This document shows, in pieces, positions 43,859-53,613 of a stretch of 64,000 nt of DNA. The stretch is from Streptomyces sp. TS71-3. GTDB lineage: Bacteria; Actinomycetota; Actinomycetes; Streptomycetales; Streptomycetaceae. Under the pieces are notes generated by a model, which ran no database searches, was not told the DNA's origin, and worked only from the letters and a program-made list of their open reading frames with translations. The first letter of the stretch is position 1; the number at the start of each line of letters is the position of its first letter. The DNA lies in the NCBI RefSeq assembly GCF_018327685.1, contig NZ_BNEL01000003.1, positions 1,798,001-1,862,000 of the forward strand. The letters run 5' to 3'. Made by a program: the position numbers and the translations under genes.

Positions 43859-46456
43859 TCACGGGTCGCCCAGCACGCCCCCGGACGCGCCCTCCACGCG
43901 TTCCAGGAGAGCCACCGGCGCCCCGCGGAACAGGTCCTCAAGGAGGATGCTCCCGGTGAACTCGTGGCCGATGGCCAGCAGGTCGTGCCAGTGGCCCTCG
44001 GGCAGCGTGAGACGGGTTCCGCGCCAGCCGCCCGCCTCCGCCAGGCGGAGGGAGAGGCGGGTCACGGCTGTCAGTACCGCACCGGTGCGCAGGAAGGCCA
44101 GGCAGTGGGCGGCGGCCGGGCCGGCGGCCTCCAGCGGGCGGTAGGACGCCGCTTCGCCGAACACCGCGGGGCGCCGGGCGCGTAGCCGCAGGGCTGCCGC
44201 GGTGAGGGCCGCCTTCTCGGCGGAGAGGGAGGCGGGGACCGGGCTGGTCGTGCCGGTGGTCCCGCCCGTCCGCCGTGGCTCCCGCCCGTCGCCGCCGAAC
44301 GTCCCGGGCAGGCGCGCCGGGACGCGGTTGTCCGGGTCCACCAGCGCCCGGTAGTCGTGTTCCGTGCCCTGGTAGAGGTCGGGCACGCCCGGCATGGTCA
44401 GGTGCAGCAAGGCGGCGCCCAGGACGCGGGCGCGGACATGGGGGGCGAGGGTGGCCGCGAAGCGGGTCACCAGGCGGTGCGCCGGGGCGCCGCCGGGGCC
44501 GGCCGCGGCGAAGCCGGCCACCGCCTTCTCGTACGTCTCGTCCGGCTCGGTCCAGGTGGTGTCGAGGCCCGCCTCGCGCACGTGCTTGAGCAGCGCCGCC
44601 CGTATGCGGGCGGTCTCGGGGCCGCGGGGGTCGGCGAGCGCGACGGCCGTCTGCCAGGCCGCCCAGGCGAGGCCCGCGCCGGGGACTGACGCGCCGTCGG
44701 CGGCGGTGAGCGCGTTCGCCTCGTCGAGGAGCGCGGCGAACCGCTCGGGGCACTCGGTGAGCAGCGCGATCCTGGCGCGCGCGTCGGCGCTGCGCTTGGT
44801 GTCGTGCGTCGACAGGACGGTGCCGGTCAGCGGCCACGCGCGCTGCACGCGCGCGCAGTGCGCGTGGAAGGCGGCCGGCGGCAGCGCGGGCAGGCCCGGG
44901 TCGCCGCCCACCTCGGCCGCCGAGAGCAGCGGCCCGTACCGGTAGAACGCCGTGTCCTCCACGGCCTTGGCCCGCAGCGCGGACGCGGTCTGCGCGAACC
45001 GCGCCCGGAACTCCTCGCCGTCCCGGCCCGTCCCGAGCCTGCCCAGCACCAGGTCCCGCACCACGTCCACGGCCGCCGCCTCCTCCGGCACCGCGAAAGC
45101 GCCCTTGGCGTCCTCGGCGGCCTCCCGGGACAGCACCCACCCGGCGTCGGTGTCGTCGTAGGGGCGGTAGACGGGCAGCCGGACCAGCAGCTCGCGGAGG
45201 GCGGTGCGCAGCGCCCAGGGCGCATGGTCGCGGAGTCCCGGGTCCGCGGCGCAGACGCGTGCGCACGCGCGCGTAAGGCGCTCCACTTCAGCGGCCAGCT
45301 CCTCGGCGACGACCTGCCGGGCGGCGCGCCGTACCGTGGCGGCCCACTCGCCGCCCCGGTCCGCGGGCGCCGCCACGCGGGCGCGGTACAGGGCGAGCAG
45401 TTCGAGGGCGCCCTCCGGGTCGGTGAGCACCCCGTCGACCTGGCGCAGGGCGTCGTAGCCCGTGGTGCCCGCGACCGGCCAGGCGGCGGGCAGCCGCTCC
45501 CCGTCCGCGAGGATCTTCTCGACCACCGTCCAGCGGCCCCCGCAGGCCTTGTGCAGCCGCCGCAGGTAGCCGCCGGGGTCGGCGAGCCCGTCAGGGTGGT
45601 CGACGCGCAGGCCGTCCAGCACGCCCTCGTCGAGCAGGCCGAGCACCTTGGCGTGCGTCAGCCGGAACACCTCGGGGTCCTCCACGCGCACCCCGATCAG
45701 CTCGGAGACGGTGAAGAAGCGCCGGTAGTTCAGCTCGGTCCTGGCCAGCCGCCACCAGCACAGCCGGTACCACTGGGCGTCCAGCAGCCGCGGCAGCGGC
45801 AGGCGCTCGGTGCCCTCGCGGAGCGGGAGGACCTGCTCGCCGTAGCGCAGGCATGGCCCGCCGTCCGCCGCACCGTCGAAGGCCCGCCCGGCCCCCGCCC
45901 GCCGGCCGCCCGCCATGTCTGCCGCCGGCTCCCCGCCCGCCGTGCCCGCCGCCGCGGCGTACGGACCGGCACGTCCCGCCCCCGTGAGGCGCAGTTCGTC
46001 CAGCTCCCCGCCGAGCGGGCCGGCCAGCACAGGCAGCAGCACCTGACCGCCGCCCGCCTCCCAGTCGATGTCGAACCAGCGCCCGTACGGGCAGTCCGGG
46101 CCCTGCCTGAGCACCTCCCAGAGCGCGCGGTTGTACCGCGGTACGGCCGCCATGTGGTTCGGCACGATGTCCACGACGAGCCCCAGGCCATGCGCGCGTG
46201 CCGTGCGCGACAGCGCCCTCAGGCCCTCCTCGCCGCCGAGTTCGCCCCGTACGCGCGCGTGGTCGACGACGTCGTAGCCGTGCGCCGATCCGGGGACCGC
46301 CTCAAGCACCGGCGAAAGGTGCAGGTGCGAGACGCCGAGGCCGGCCAGGTACGGCACGGCGCCAGCGGCGGCCGCGAACGGGAAGGCGGGCTGGAGCTGG
46401 AGCCGGTACGTGGCGGTGGGCACCCGCACCTCGGGCCCGGCGGACACAGGGGTCAT
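43859..46456 (-). CDS. treY: Malto-oligosyltrehalose synthase
   Basis: An 865-residue GH13 enzyme that converts the reducing-end alpha-1,4 bond of maltooligosaccharides to alpha,alpha-1,1 (trehalosyl). TATYRLQL opens the barrel. The TreY pattern LGVSHLHLSPVLEAVPGSAHGYDV follows, then VVDIVPNHMA, LRVDHPDGL (nucleophile Asp), WTVVEKILADGE (acid/base Glu), LSTHDTKRS (third Asp) and MPGVPDLYQGTE. The length is somewhat above the usual 750-800, with an alanine/glycine-rich insertion near residue 190. The ATG at 46456 is chosen; the longer frame adds a glycine/proline stretch. Downstream of treX (about 106 bp). Confidence 0.95.
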   Translation of the reverse strand: MTPVSAGPEVRVPTATYRLQLQPAFPFAAAAGAVPYLAGLGVSHLHLSPVLEAVPGSAHGYDVVDHARVRGELGGEEGLRALSRTARAHGLGLVVDIVPNHMAAVPRYNRALWEVLRQGPDCPYGRWFDIDWEAGGGQVLLPVLAGPLGGELDELRLTGAGRAGPYAAAAGTAGGEPAADMAGGRRAGAGRAFDGAADGGPCLRYGEQVLPLREGTERLPLPRLLDAQWYRLCWWRLARTELNYRRFFTVSELIGVRVEDPEVFRLTHAKVLGLLDEGVLDGLRVDHPDGLADPGGYLRRLHKACGGRWTVVEKILADGERLPAAWPVAGTTGYDALRQVDGVLTDPEGALELLALYRARVAAPADRGGEWAATVRRAARQVVAEELAAEVERLTRACARVCAADPGLRDHAPWALRTALRELLVRLPVYRPYDDTDAGWVLSREAAEDAKGAFAVPEEAAAVDVVRDLVLGRLGTGRDGEEFRARFAQTASALRAKAVEDTAFYRYGPLLSAAEVGGDPGLPALPPAAFHAHCARVQRAWPLTGTVLSTHDTKRSADARARIALLTECPERFAALLDEANALTAADGASVPGAGLAWAAWQTAVALADPRGPETARIRAALLKHVREAGLDTTWTEPDETYEKAVAGFAAAGPGGAPAHRLVTRFAATLAPHVRARVLGAALLHLTMPGVPDLYQGTEHDYRALVDPDNRVPARLPGTFGGDGREPRRTGGTTGTTSPVPASLSAEKAALTAAALRLRARRPAVFGEAASYRPLEAAGPAAAHCLAFLRTGAVLTAVTRLSLRLAEAGGWRGTRLTLPEGHWHDLLAIGHEFTGSILLEDLFRGAPVALLERVEGASGGVLGDP

Positions 46457-46562
46457 GCGCACGTAGCTACCGCAGTCGGGGGCCGGGCGCCCGCCGGGTG
46501 AGCCACCCGGGTGAGTCACCCGGCCAGGCAGGCCGCAGTCCTCAGAGCACCTCGCCGCCCCC

Positions 46563-48683
46563 TCAAGCGGGCCGCTGGAGCACCGTCAGACTGCGGTCGA
46601 CCAGGGCCAGGCGGTCGCCGGCCTTCACCTTGGGGCCGGTGCCGGGCCGGATGCCGTCCGAGCGTGCCGTGTCGACGACCACCTCCCACTGGTGGCCGTG
46701 GTTGACCGGCACGACGAATTCCAGCGGCTCCGGGGAGGCGTTGAACATCAGCAGGAAGGAGTCGTCCTTGATCCGCTCCCCGCGCGGTCCCGGTTCGGAG
46801 ATGGCGTTCCCGTTCAGGAACACCGTCAGGGCGCTGGCCTGTGCCGCGCTCCAGTCGCGCCGTTTCATCTCCTCACCCTCAGGGGTGAACCAGGCGATGT
46901 CGGAGAGGTCGTCGTGGGTGCCCTGCACCGGCCGGCCGTGGAAGAACCGGCGCCTGCGGAAGACGGGGTGGTCGCGGCGGAGCCAGACCATCGCGCGGGT
47001 GAAGGCGAGACGCCGCTCCCGGGTCTCCGGGTCGCCGTCCTCCCAGGGCACCCAGGTCAGCTCGCCGTCCTGGCAGTAGGCGTTGTTGTTGCCGCGCTGC
47101 GTGCGGGCGAACTCGTCCCCGTGGCTGAGCATCGGCACGCCCTGGGAGAGCATCAGCGTGGCGACGAAGTTCCGCATCTGCCGCTCGCGCAGCTCCAGCA
47201 CGGCGGGATCGTCGCTCTCGCCCTCCTCCCCGCAGTTCCACGACCGGTTGTGGCTCTCACCGTCCCGGCTGTTCTCGCCGTTCGCCTCGTTGTGCTTGTG
47301 GTTGTAGGCGACCAGGTCGTGCAGGGTGAAGCCGTCGTGGCAGGTGACGAAGTTGATGGAGGCCAGCGGGCGCCTGCCGTCGTCCTGGTAGAGGTCGGAG
47401 GAGCCGGTCAGCCGGGAGGCGAACTCGGCGAGGGTGCGCGGCTCGCCCCGCCACAGGTCGCGCACGGTGTCCCGGTACTTGCCGTTCCACTCGGTCCACA
47501 GCGGCGGGAAGTTGCCCACCTGGTAGCCGCCCTCGCCGACGTCCCAGGGCTCGGCGATCAGCTTGACCTGCGAGACCACCGGGTCCTGCTGCACCAGGTC
47601 GAAGAACGACGACAGCCGGTCCACCTCGTGGAACTGCCGCGCCAGCGTCGCCGCCAGGTCGAACCGGAAGCCGTCCACGTGCATCTCGGTGACCCAGTAG
47701 CGCAGCGAGTCCATGATCAGCTGGAGGACGTGCGGCGAGCGCATCAGCAGGGAGTTCCCGGTGCCTGTCGTGTCCATGTAGTACCGGGGGTCCTCGGTGA
47801 GGCGGTAGTACGAGGTGTTGTCCAGGCCGCGGAACGACAGCGTCGGCCCCAGGTGGTTGCCCTCGGCGGTGTGGTTGTAGACCACGTCCAGGATGACCTC
47901 GATGCCCGCCTCGTGCAGGGAGCGGACCGCCGACTTGAACTCCAGCACCTGCTGTCCGCGGTCGCCCCAGGAGGCGTAGGCGTTGTGCGGGGCGAAGAAG
48001 CCGATCGTGTTGTAGCCCCAGTAGTTGTTGAGGCCCATCTCCACCAGCCGGTGGTCGTTGACGAACTGGTGTACGGGCATCAGCTCCAGCGCCGTCACCC
48101 CCAGCTCCGTGAGGTGCTCCAGGATCGCGGGGTGGGTCAGCGCCGCGTAGGTGCCGCGCAGCTCCTCGGGGAGCGCCGGGTGCGTCATCGTCAGGCCCTT
48201 CACATGGGCCTCGTAGATCACCGTGCGGTGGTACGGGGTGCGCGGCGGGCGGTCGTCGCCCCAGTCGAAGTACGGGTTGACGACGACGGACGTCATGGTG
48301 TGCGGCGCGGAGTCCATGTCGTTGCGCCGGTCCGGGGCGCCGAACGGGTAGTCGTACACCTCCTCGCCCCAGGAGACCTGGCCGCTGACCGCACGCGCGT
48401 ACGGGTCGAGCAGGAGCTTCGCCGGATTGCACCGGAGGCCGCGCTCGGGTGCGAACGGGCCGTGCACCCGGAAGCCGTACCGCTGCCCCGGCATGATCCC
48501 GGGCAGGTAGGCGTGCCGCACGAACGCGTCCGTCTCGCGCAGCTCCACCGCCGTCTCCGTGCCGTCGTCGGCGAGCAGGCACAGCTCGACACGCTGGGCG
48601 GTCTCCGAGAAGACCGCGAAGTTGGTCCCGGCGCCGTCGTACGTGGCGCCGAGGGGGTACACCTGTCCAGGCCAGACCTGCAT
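46563..48683 (-). CDS. treX: Glycogen debranching enzyme (isoamylase type)
   Basis: A 706-residue GH13 debranching enzyme (GlgX/TreX). It opens with VWPGQVYPLGATYDGAGTNF and carries the isoamylase N-domain (RYGFRVHGPF, NPAKLLLDPYARA). Barrel motifs are ILDVVYNHTAEG, FRFDLAATL (nucleophile Asp), LIAEPWDVGEGGYQVGNFP (acid/base Glu) and NFVTCHDGFTLHDLV (third Asp). It cuts alpha-1,6 branches of glycogen, giving linear maltooligosaccharides for TreY. The ATG at 48683 has GGAGGG upstream. Its position as first gene of the treX-treY pair supports the trehalose role; glgX is an equal name. Confidence 0.95.
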   Translation of the reverse strand: MQVWPGQVYPLGATYDGAGTNFAVFSETAQRVELCLLADDGTETAVELRETDAFVRHAYLPGIMPGQRYGFRVHGPFAPERGLRCNPAKLLLDPYARAVSGQVSWGEEVYDYPFGAPDRRNDMDSAPHTMTSVVVNPYFDWGDDRPPRTPYHRTVIYEAHVKGLTMTHPALPEELRGTYAALTHPAILEHLTELGVTALELMPVHQFVNDHRLVEMGLNNYWGYNTIGFFAPHNAYASWGDRGQQVLEFKSAVRSLHEAGIEVILDVVYNHTAEGNHLGPTLSFRGLDNTSYYRLTEDPRYYMDTTGTGNSLLMRSPHVLQLIMDSLRYWVTEMHVDGFRFDLAATLARQFHEVDRLSSFFDLVQQDPVVSQVKLIAEPWDVGEGGYQVGNFPPLWTEWNGKYRDTVRDLWRGEPRTLAEFASRLTGSSDLYQDDGRRPLASINFVTCHDGFTLHDLVAYNHKHNEANGENSRDGESHNRSWNCGEEGESDDPAVLELRERQMRNFVATLMLSQGVPMLSHGDEFARTQRGNNNAYCQDGELTWVPWEDGDPETRERRLAFTRAMVWLRRDHPVFRRRRFFHGRPVQGTHDDLSDIAWFTPEGEEMKRRDWSAAQASALTVFLNGNAISEPGPRGERIKDDSFLLMFNASPEPLEFVVPVNHGHQWEVVVDTARSDGIRPGTGPKVKAGDRLALVDRSLTVLQRPA

Positions 48684-49274
48684 GGATACGAGCCCTCCGC
48701 TCCCGGCCCCTGGGGCCATTGCGCCCAGAGTCTCCCGGAAAGCGGCCGGACGTCCTACGAAATCGGCCGCACAGGCGGTATGACCACCCATCCGCACACG
48801 GCCGGCGGAACGGAATCGTACGTTTCGGCGACGCCGGCGGGCCTCCGCGAGCGCCCGGAGCGGCGCCGGGCGGTCCGCGGGCCCCTTTTCCGGCGGTGCC
48901 CGGCGTTCCGGTTTCCGGACCGGCGCCGGTCGTGGCCGGCATGCCCCCGAAGGCGTCGGGAAGGGGCGCGGGAGTCGCCTGGGGATCGAAGAAAACGATC
49001 AAAAAGAGAACCGGACGATCATCTTTGCGGCACCGCCGGACCCCCTCCGCGCCCCTGCTCCGCCACGGCCCCCCGGGTCGTCCGAGCGGCCTCGCGGGGG
49101 GACTACAGTGAGGACCGCTCACCCGGTCACGTGCCCTTCACGGGAACGGCCACGCCGAGGGCGGGAGTTGAGAAAAGAGGGTGCACTTCCGGCTGCACCG
49201 CCCGCCGCTCGCGGAGTACCCTTCCTTGATCGTTGAACGGGGCGGGGCTCGGGGGAGCGGAAGGCGGTGCGCGG
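48684..49274. other. Divergent interval between treX and the HEPN-family gene
   Basis: About 590 bp without a recognisable gene. A short AT-richer stretch near 48,990-49,020 (GAAAACGATCAAAAAGAG) and a small stem (GTGCA…TGCAC near 49,180) are the only distinctive elements. Both flanking genes should have promoters here. Confidence 0.45.
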
Positions 49275-50528
49275 GTGAGCTCGGGAGGGCTGGAGCTGCC
49301 CCCTGGTGAGGATGGTCACGAGGGGAGCTCCACGGACAACCCACCCGCTGGCGTGTCCCTGGCCCGGCCGGTCGAGATGGGCGCCCAGATCGGCCCCGAA
49401 CTGGACTGGGGGGCCGACGTCTGGAGCGAGGTGCGCACCCGCGCCCAGCGCGCCGGCCGCGCCTACATCTGGCTGAACCTCGTCGAGCAGCGGCTGCGCG
49501 CCGTCGTCGCCGCCGTCCTGCGCCCCATCTACGAGCCCGTGCACGGCGAGGAGGACTGGGTCGTCGCGGCCGCCGGGCCCGCGGGCCAGGAGTGGGTGCA
49601 GCGGGCCGTCGCGGTGCGCGAGGTGAGCCGCCGCAAGGGCTACCTGCTGGACCCCGCCGACGACAACGTCGTCAGCTTCCTGACGCTCCCGCAGCTCCGC
49701 GAGCTGATGGTCCAGCACTGGCCCTGCTTCGAGCCCTACGTGGACGACCGCCGCGACGTCGAGCTCGCCCTGGACGAGCTGGAGGTCGCACGGAACGTCG
49801 TCTCCCGCAACCGCGCCCTGTCCGAGACCGTCCTCGCGCAGGCCGAGCGCGCCTCCGCAAGGCTGCTGGAGATCCTCGGCGCCGGCTCCGACCTGCCCTC
49901 CGCGCGGCGGCTGCCCATCGACGCCGTCGAGGACCTGGTGGGCGACCGGTACGCGGACGTCGTCGGGGTGCACCAGGACCGGGTGCGGCTGCTGCGGCAG
50001 TTCCCGGCCGAGGACATCTTCGGCGAGGCGCGGCGCGTCGACGCCATCGGGATAGGCCTGAACCTCCTGGTGCAGAACTTCTCCGGGCGCCGGCTGATGA
50101 GGCTCGGGGAGTCCGGCTGCCGGGTGCGGCTGCTCTTCCTCAACCCCGCGAGCAGCGCGGTCAAGCGCCGCGAGCGCGAACTCTCCCTCAAGCGGGGCGA
50201 GCTGAGCCGCACGGTGGAGATGAACATCCTGCACATGCGGCGGGTGCGCGCCCGGCTGCGCGACCCGGGCGCCTTCGAGATCCACGTCTTCGACGAGACG
50301 CCCCGCTTCACGGCCTACCTGGTCGACGGCGACGGCGCGGACGGCGTGGCCGTGGTCCAGTCCTACCTGCGCAAGTCCCGCGGCATGGAGACACCCGTCT
50401 TCGTGCTGCGCGGCGGCGGGCGGCTGGTGAAGCCGGGGGAGGCCGCCTCCGTGCCCGAGGGCAGCCTGTTCGCGACCTACCGCGAGGAGTTCGAGCAGGC
50501 CTGGTCCGACTCCCGGCCGGTCTCCTGA
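49275..50528 (+). CDS. SAV2148-family HEPN-domain protein
   Basis: A 417-residue protein matching the Streptomyces SAV2148 family. Residues about 25-150 form the HEPN-like helical domain (WSEVRTRAQRAGRAYIWLNLVEQRLRAVV, LTLPQLRELMVQHW). The C-terminal half (about 255-410) has the mixed alpha/beta look of a phosphatidyltransferase-like domain (RLLFLNPASSAVKRRERELSLKRGELSRTVEMN, FTAYLVDGDG). HEPN domains are often RNases, but the RxxxxH catalytic motif is not obvious here. GTG start at 49275 with GGAAGG upstream. Stand-alone gene; function unknown. Confidence 0.88.
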   Translation: MSSGGLELPPGEDGHEGSSTDNPPAGVSLARPVEMGAQIGPELDWGADVWSEVRTRAQRAGRAYIWLNLVEQRLRAVVAAVLRPIYEPVHGEEDWVVAAAGPAGQEWVQRAVAVREVSRRKGYLLDPADDNVVSFLTLPQLRELMVQHWPCFEPYVDDRRDVELALDELEVARNVVSRNRALSETVLAQAERASARLLEILGAGSDLPSARRLPIDAVEDLVGDRYADVVGVHQDRVRLLRQFPAEDIFGEARRVDAIGIGLNLLVQNFSGRRLMRLGESGCRVRLLFLNPASSAVKRRERELSLKRGELSRTVEMNILHMRRVRARLRDPGAFEIHVFDETPRFTAYLVDGDGADGVAVVQSYLRKSRGMETPVFVLRGGGRLVKPGEAASVPEGSLFATYREEFEQAWSDSRPVS

Positions 50529-50610
50529 CGTCTGGCCGGTGTCCTTTCGTCTGCCCCGCCTTCCGACGTCCGCCCGGTCTCCTCACGTCCGCCGGTCTCC
50601 TGACATCCCG
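50520..50610. repeat. Degenerate GTCTCCTGACGTC repeats after the HEPN gene
   Basis: Four or five imperfect copies of GTCTCCTgACGTCyGsCCG run from the last codons of the HEPN gene into the following gap. No gene is recognisable in the remainder of 50611-50858. Confidence 0.5.
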
Positions 50611-50858
50611 TCCGCCGCGGCCCGGCGGCTCCCGGCACAAGCGGAATGCCGTCATCTGATTGTCAGTGGCCCGTGCGAAGGTGGAATCACTCGGGGACGC
50701 ACCACGTCAGGCGCGTGCCGGAGGCCTTCGCGCGCCGCTGTGGCGTGCCGCCCAAGCGGCGGCATCGCGGCGGCTGCCGCCGGGCGGGAGTGTGGGCCCG
50801 CCCGCGGGGCGAGGGCGCTGTCGGGGACCGACTGTCGGGAACCACACGAGGGGGACGC

Positions 50859-51578
50859 ATGGCCTGGCACACGGAACTGCTCATCGGCTTCGACCTGGAG
50901 ACCACGGGGACGGACCCGGCCCGGGCCCGGATCGTCACGGGCGCGGTGATCGAGATCGGCGACGGCCGGCCGCTCGGCCGCAAGGAGTGGCTGGCCGACC
51001 CGGGCGTCCCCATCCCCCCGGAGGCGACGGCGGTGCACGGCATCAGCGACGCACGCGCGGCCACGGGCCGGCCGGCCGACGAGGTCGCCGACGCCATGGC
51101 GAGCGTCCTGTGCGACGCCTGGCGGACCGGCACTCCGGTCGTCGCGTACAACGCCACCTTCGACCTCACCCTGCTCGCCGCCGAACTCCGCAGGCACGGC
51201 CTGCCCTCGCTCCGGGACCGGCTGGACGGCGCCGACCCGTCCCCGGTCATCGACCCGTACACCATCGACCGCACCGTGGACCGCTACCGCCGTGGCAAGC
51301 GCACCCTCGAAGCGGTCTGCGCCGAGTACGGCGTGCCGCTGGAAGGCGCCCATGACGCCGCGGCCGACGCCCTGGCCGCTGCCCGGCTCGCCTGTGCGAT
51401 AGCCGCCCGGCACCCCAAGGTCGCCGCCCTGCCGGCCGCGGAGCTGCACCGCCGGCAGATCCGCTGGTCGGCCCACCGCGCGGCCGACTTCCAGGCCTAC
51501 CTCCGCCGCCAGGGCGACGCCACAGCGGTGACAGACGGCCGCTGGCCCCTGCGGGAACTCGCCGACCCGGCCGCCTGA
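50859..51578 (+). CDS. DEDDh 3'-5' exonuclease (DnaQ/RNase T-like)
   Basis: A 239-residue exonuclease of the DnaQ fold. Exo I is GFDLETTGTD (Asp-x-Glu at about 11-13). Exo II is VAYNATFDLTLL (Asp about 103). Exo III is GAHDAAADALAAA (His and Asp about 165-169), so all four acidic ligands and the catalytic His are present. It may proofread or trim DNA or RNA ends; polymerase partnership cannot be inferred. The ATG at 50859 has GAGGGGG upstream. Confidence 0.92.
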   Translation: MAWHTELLIGFDLETTGTDPARARIVTGAVIEIGDGRPLGRKEWLADPGVPIPPEATAVHGISDARAATGRPADEVADAMASVLCDAWRTGTPVVAYNATFDLTLLAAELRRHGLPSLRDRLDGADPSPVIDPYTIDRTVDRYRRGKRTLEAVCAEYGVPLEGAHDAAADALAAARLACAIAARHPKVAALPAAELHRRQIRWSAHRAADFQAYLRRQGDATAVTDGRWPLRELADPAA

Positions 51579-51740
51579 CGGCCCGCGGCGGCCGGGCCCG
51601 GGACCGGCCGGGCCGGGCACTCGCGTCCGAGCGGAGACGGGGTGCCCCACGGGGCGAGCCGCGGCGGGCCACCTCAGAGGCCGTGGTCGCCGCCGGCCAC
51701 GGCGTGGAGTCGCGGCGGGCGGGCCCTGGGGTCCGGTCCG

Positions 51741-51777
51741 CGGTGGGGCACCCCGCGTCGTTCAGGGTGCCCCACCG
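51741..51777. terminator. Strong bidirectional hairpin terminator
   Basis: A perfect 13-bp stem, CGGTGGGGCACCC (51741-51753) against GGGTGCCCCACCG (51765-51777) with an 11-base loop, sits between the convergent exonuclease and alpha-glucosidase genes. It can stop transcription from both sides. Confidence 0.8.
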
Positions 51778-51814
51778 AGGCGGTGTCCCACTGATCCGCC
51801 TGATCCGCCGGGTC

Positions 51815-53476
51815 TCAGTGGTCCGCCGCGCGGAGCCACACCGTCGTGTCGGGCGGCAGATTGCTGCCCGCGACCTCGCTGCTCGCCAGCACCACATCCC
51901 CGGCGGGCAGCGGCACGGAGGTCGCGGAGAGATTCGTCAGGCAGTGCCAACCGGAGGAGCGGACGAAGTGCAGGACGTCATCCGGCGCCGGAACCCACGT
52001 CAGGGTCTCGTCGCCGAGCAGCTTGCGGCGCAGCCGCAGTGCCGAGCGGTACAGCTCCAGCGTGGAGCCCTCCACACCCTCCTGCGCCTCGACCGAGAGC
52101 GGCCCGAAGACCGCGGGCTGCGGCAGCCAGGCGCCCCCGGGGCCGAAGCCGTACGACGGCCCCGAGCGGGTCCACGGCAGCGGCACCCGGCAGCCGTCGC
52201 GGCCCTTGCGGCTGCGCCCCGACTGCTCCCACACCGGATCCTGCAGGACCTCGGCGGGCAGCTCGGCGACCTCCGGAAGCCCCAGCTCCTCCCCCTGGTA
52301 GAGGTACGAGGACCCGGGCAGCGCCAGCATCAGCAGCGTCGCCGCGCGGGCCCGGCGCCGCCCCAGCGCGGGGTCCGCCATCGGCTCGGTGCCGTCCGAC
52401 AGCAGCCAGGCACCCAGGTCGGTGCCGGCCGGCAGGGCGAGGCGGGAGGCGTGCCGCACCACGTCGTGGTTGGAGAGCACCCAGGTCGCGGAGGCCCCCG
52501 CGGCCTGCGCGGTCTCCAGCGAGGTGGCGATCACCTCCCGCAGCTTCACGGTCGACCAGTCCGTCTGCAGGTACTCGAAGTTGAAGGCCTGCCCCAGCTC
52601 GTCGGCCCGCGTGTACAGCACTCTGCGGGCGTTCTTCACCCACGCCTCGGCCACGGCCATCCGAGGCGGCGTGTACGAGTCGAGGACCTTGCGCCAGTCG
52701 CGGTAGATGTCGTGCACCTCGTCGCGGTCGTAGTACGGGTGCGTGCCGTCCGGCACCTCGTTCTGCAACCCCCTGTGCTGGTCAGGGCCGAGGTCGCGGA
52801 GCGGGTCCGCCAGGTCCTTCGTCAGGCCGTGGGCGACGTCGATGCGGAAGCCGTCCACGCCCCGGTCCGACCAGAAGCGCAGGGTGGTGCGGAAGTCGGC
52901 GCGCACCTCCTCGTTCGCCCAGTTGAAGTCCGGCTGCTCCGGGGCGAAGAGGTGCAGGTACCACTGCCCGTCGGGCACCCGCTGCCAGACGCTGCCGCCG
53001 AAGTTGGCCTCCCAGTCGGTGGGCGGCAGTTCGCCGCCGTCGCCGCGTCCGTCGCGGAAGACGTACCGGTCCCTGGCCGGCGAGCCGGGCCCGGCGGCCA
53101 GCGCCTCCTGGAACCAGACGTGCTGGTCGGAGGAGTGGTTGGGCACGATGTCGATGATCACCTTGATGCCCAGCCGATGCGCCTCGGCGACCATCGTGTC
53201 GAAGTCGTCCAGCGTGCCGAGCCGGGGATCGACGTCCCGGTAGTCAGCGACGTCATAGCCGCCGTCCTTCAACTCCGACGGGTAGAAGGGGCTCAGCCAC
53301 AGCGCGTCCACGCCGAGCGTCGCCAGATGGCCGAGGCGCGCGGTGATGCCGGGGATGTCGCCGATGCCGTCCCCGTCGGCGTCGGCGAAGCTGCGCGGAT
53401 ACACCTGGTAGACGACGGCCTGCCGCCACCAGTCGGGATCCTGGGACGACATGTCCGGTGCGGCGTGCTCGGTCAC
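51815..53476 (-). CDS. GH13 alpha-glucosidase
   Basis: A 553-residue intracellular GH13 enzyme of the oligo-1,6-glucosidase/AglA group. It has WWRQAVVYQVYPRSFADADGDG, IIDIVPNHSS, FRIDVAHGL (nucleophile Asp), MAVAEAWVK (acid/base Glu), WVLSNHDVVRH (third Asp) and SSYLYQGEELGL. It releases glucose from maltose or related alpha-glucosides. GTG start at 53476 with AAGGAG upstream. It is divergent from a LacI regulator 400 bp away, with paired GCTTGCAC sites in between, like Streptomyces mal/agl loci. The usual malEFG transporter genes are not adjacent here. Confidence 0.93.
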   Translation of the reverse strand: MTEHAAPDMSSQDPDWWRQAVVYQVYPRSFADADGDGIGDIPGITARLGHLATLGVDALWLSPFYPSELKDGGYDVADYRDVDPRLGTLDDFDTMVAEAHRLGIKVIIDIVPNHSSDQHVWFQEALAAGPGSPARDRYVFRDGRGDGGELPPTDWEANFGGSVWQRVPDGQWYLHLFAPEQPDFNWANEEVRADFRTTLRFWSDRGVDGFRIDVAHGLTKDLADPLRDLGPDQHRGLQNEVPDGTHPYYDRDEVHDIYRDWRKVLDSYTPPRMAVAEAWVKNARRVLYTRADELGQAFNFEYLQTDWSTVKLREVIATSLETAQAAGASATWVLSNHDVVRHASRLALPAGTDLGAWLLSDGTEPMADPALGRRRARAATLLMLALPGSSYLYQGEELGLPEVAELPAEVLQDPVWEQSGRSRKGRDGCRVPLPWTRSGPSYGFGPGGAWLPQPAVFGPLSVEAQEGVEGSTLELYRSALRLRRKLLGDETLTWVPAPDDVLHFVRSSGWHCLTNLSATSVPLPAGDVVLASSEVAGSNLPPDTTVWLRAADH

Positions 53477-53588
53477 AGGGACTCCTTCACGGTGTGCCCG
53501 GCGGCGACTGGCGCCGCCCCGCGACCGGCGGCCGTGGGAGGTCTGCGGCATGGCGGCATGACAAGGCGCTCCGGGTCAGGAGAGGACG

Positions 53589-53613
53589 GCTTGCACTATG
53601 ACAACGCTTGCAC
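53589..53613. promoter_or_regulatory. Direct GCTTGCAC repeat in the alpha-glucosidase promoter
   Basis: GCTTGCAC occurs at 53589-53596 and 53606-53613, 17 bp apart, about 110 bp upstream of the alpha-glucosidase start. CTTGCA-type repeats are known from Streptomyces maltose and amylase promoters under MalR-type LacI control. The link here is by resemblance and position. Confidence 0.55.

Noticed and set aside
46692..49229. 845-codon plus-strand frame opposite treX
   Set aside because: Antisense shadow of the debranching enzyme; valine/glycine/histidine bias and no motif.
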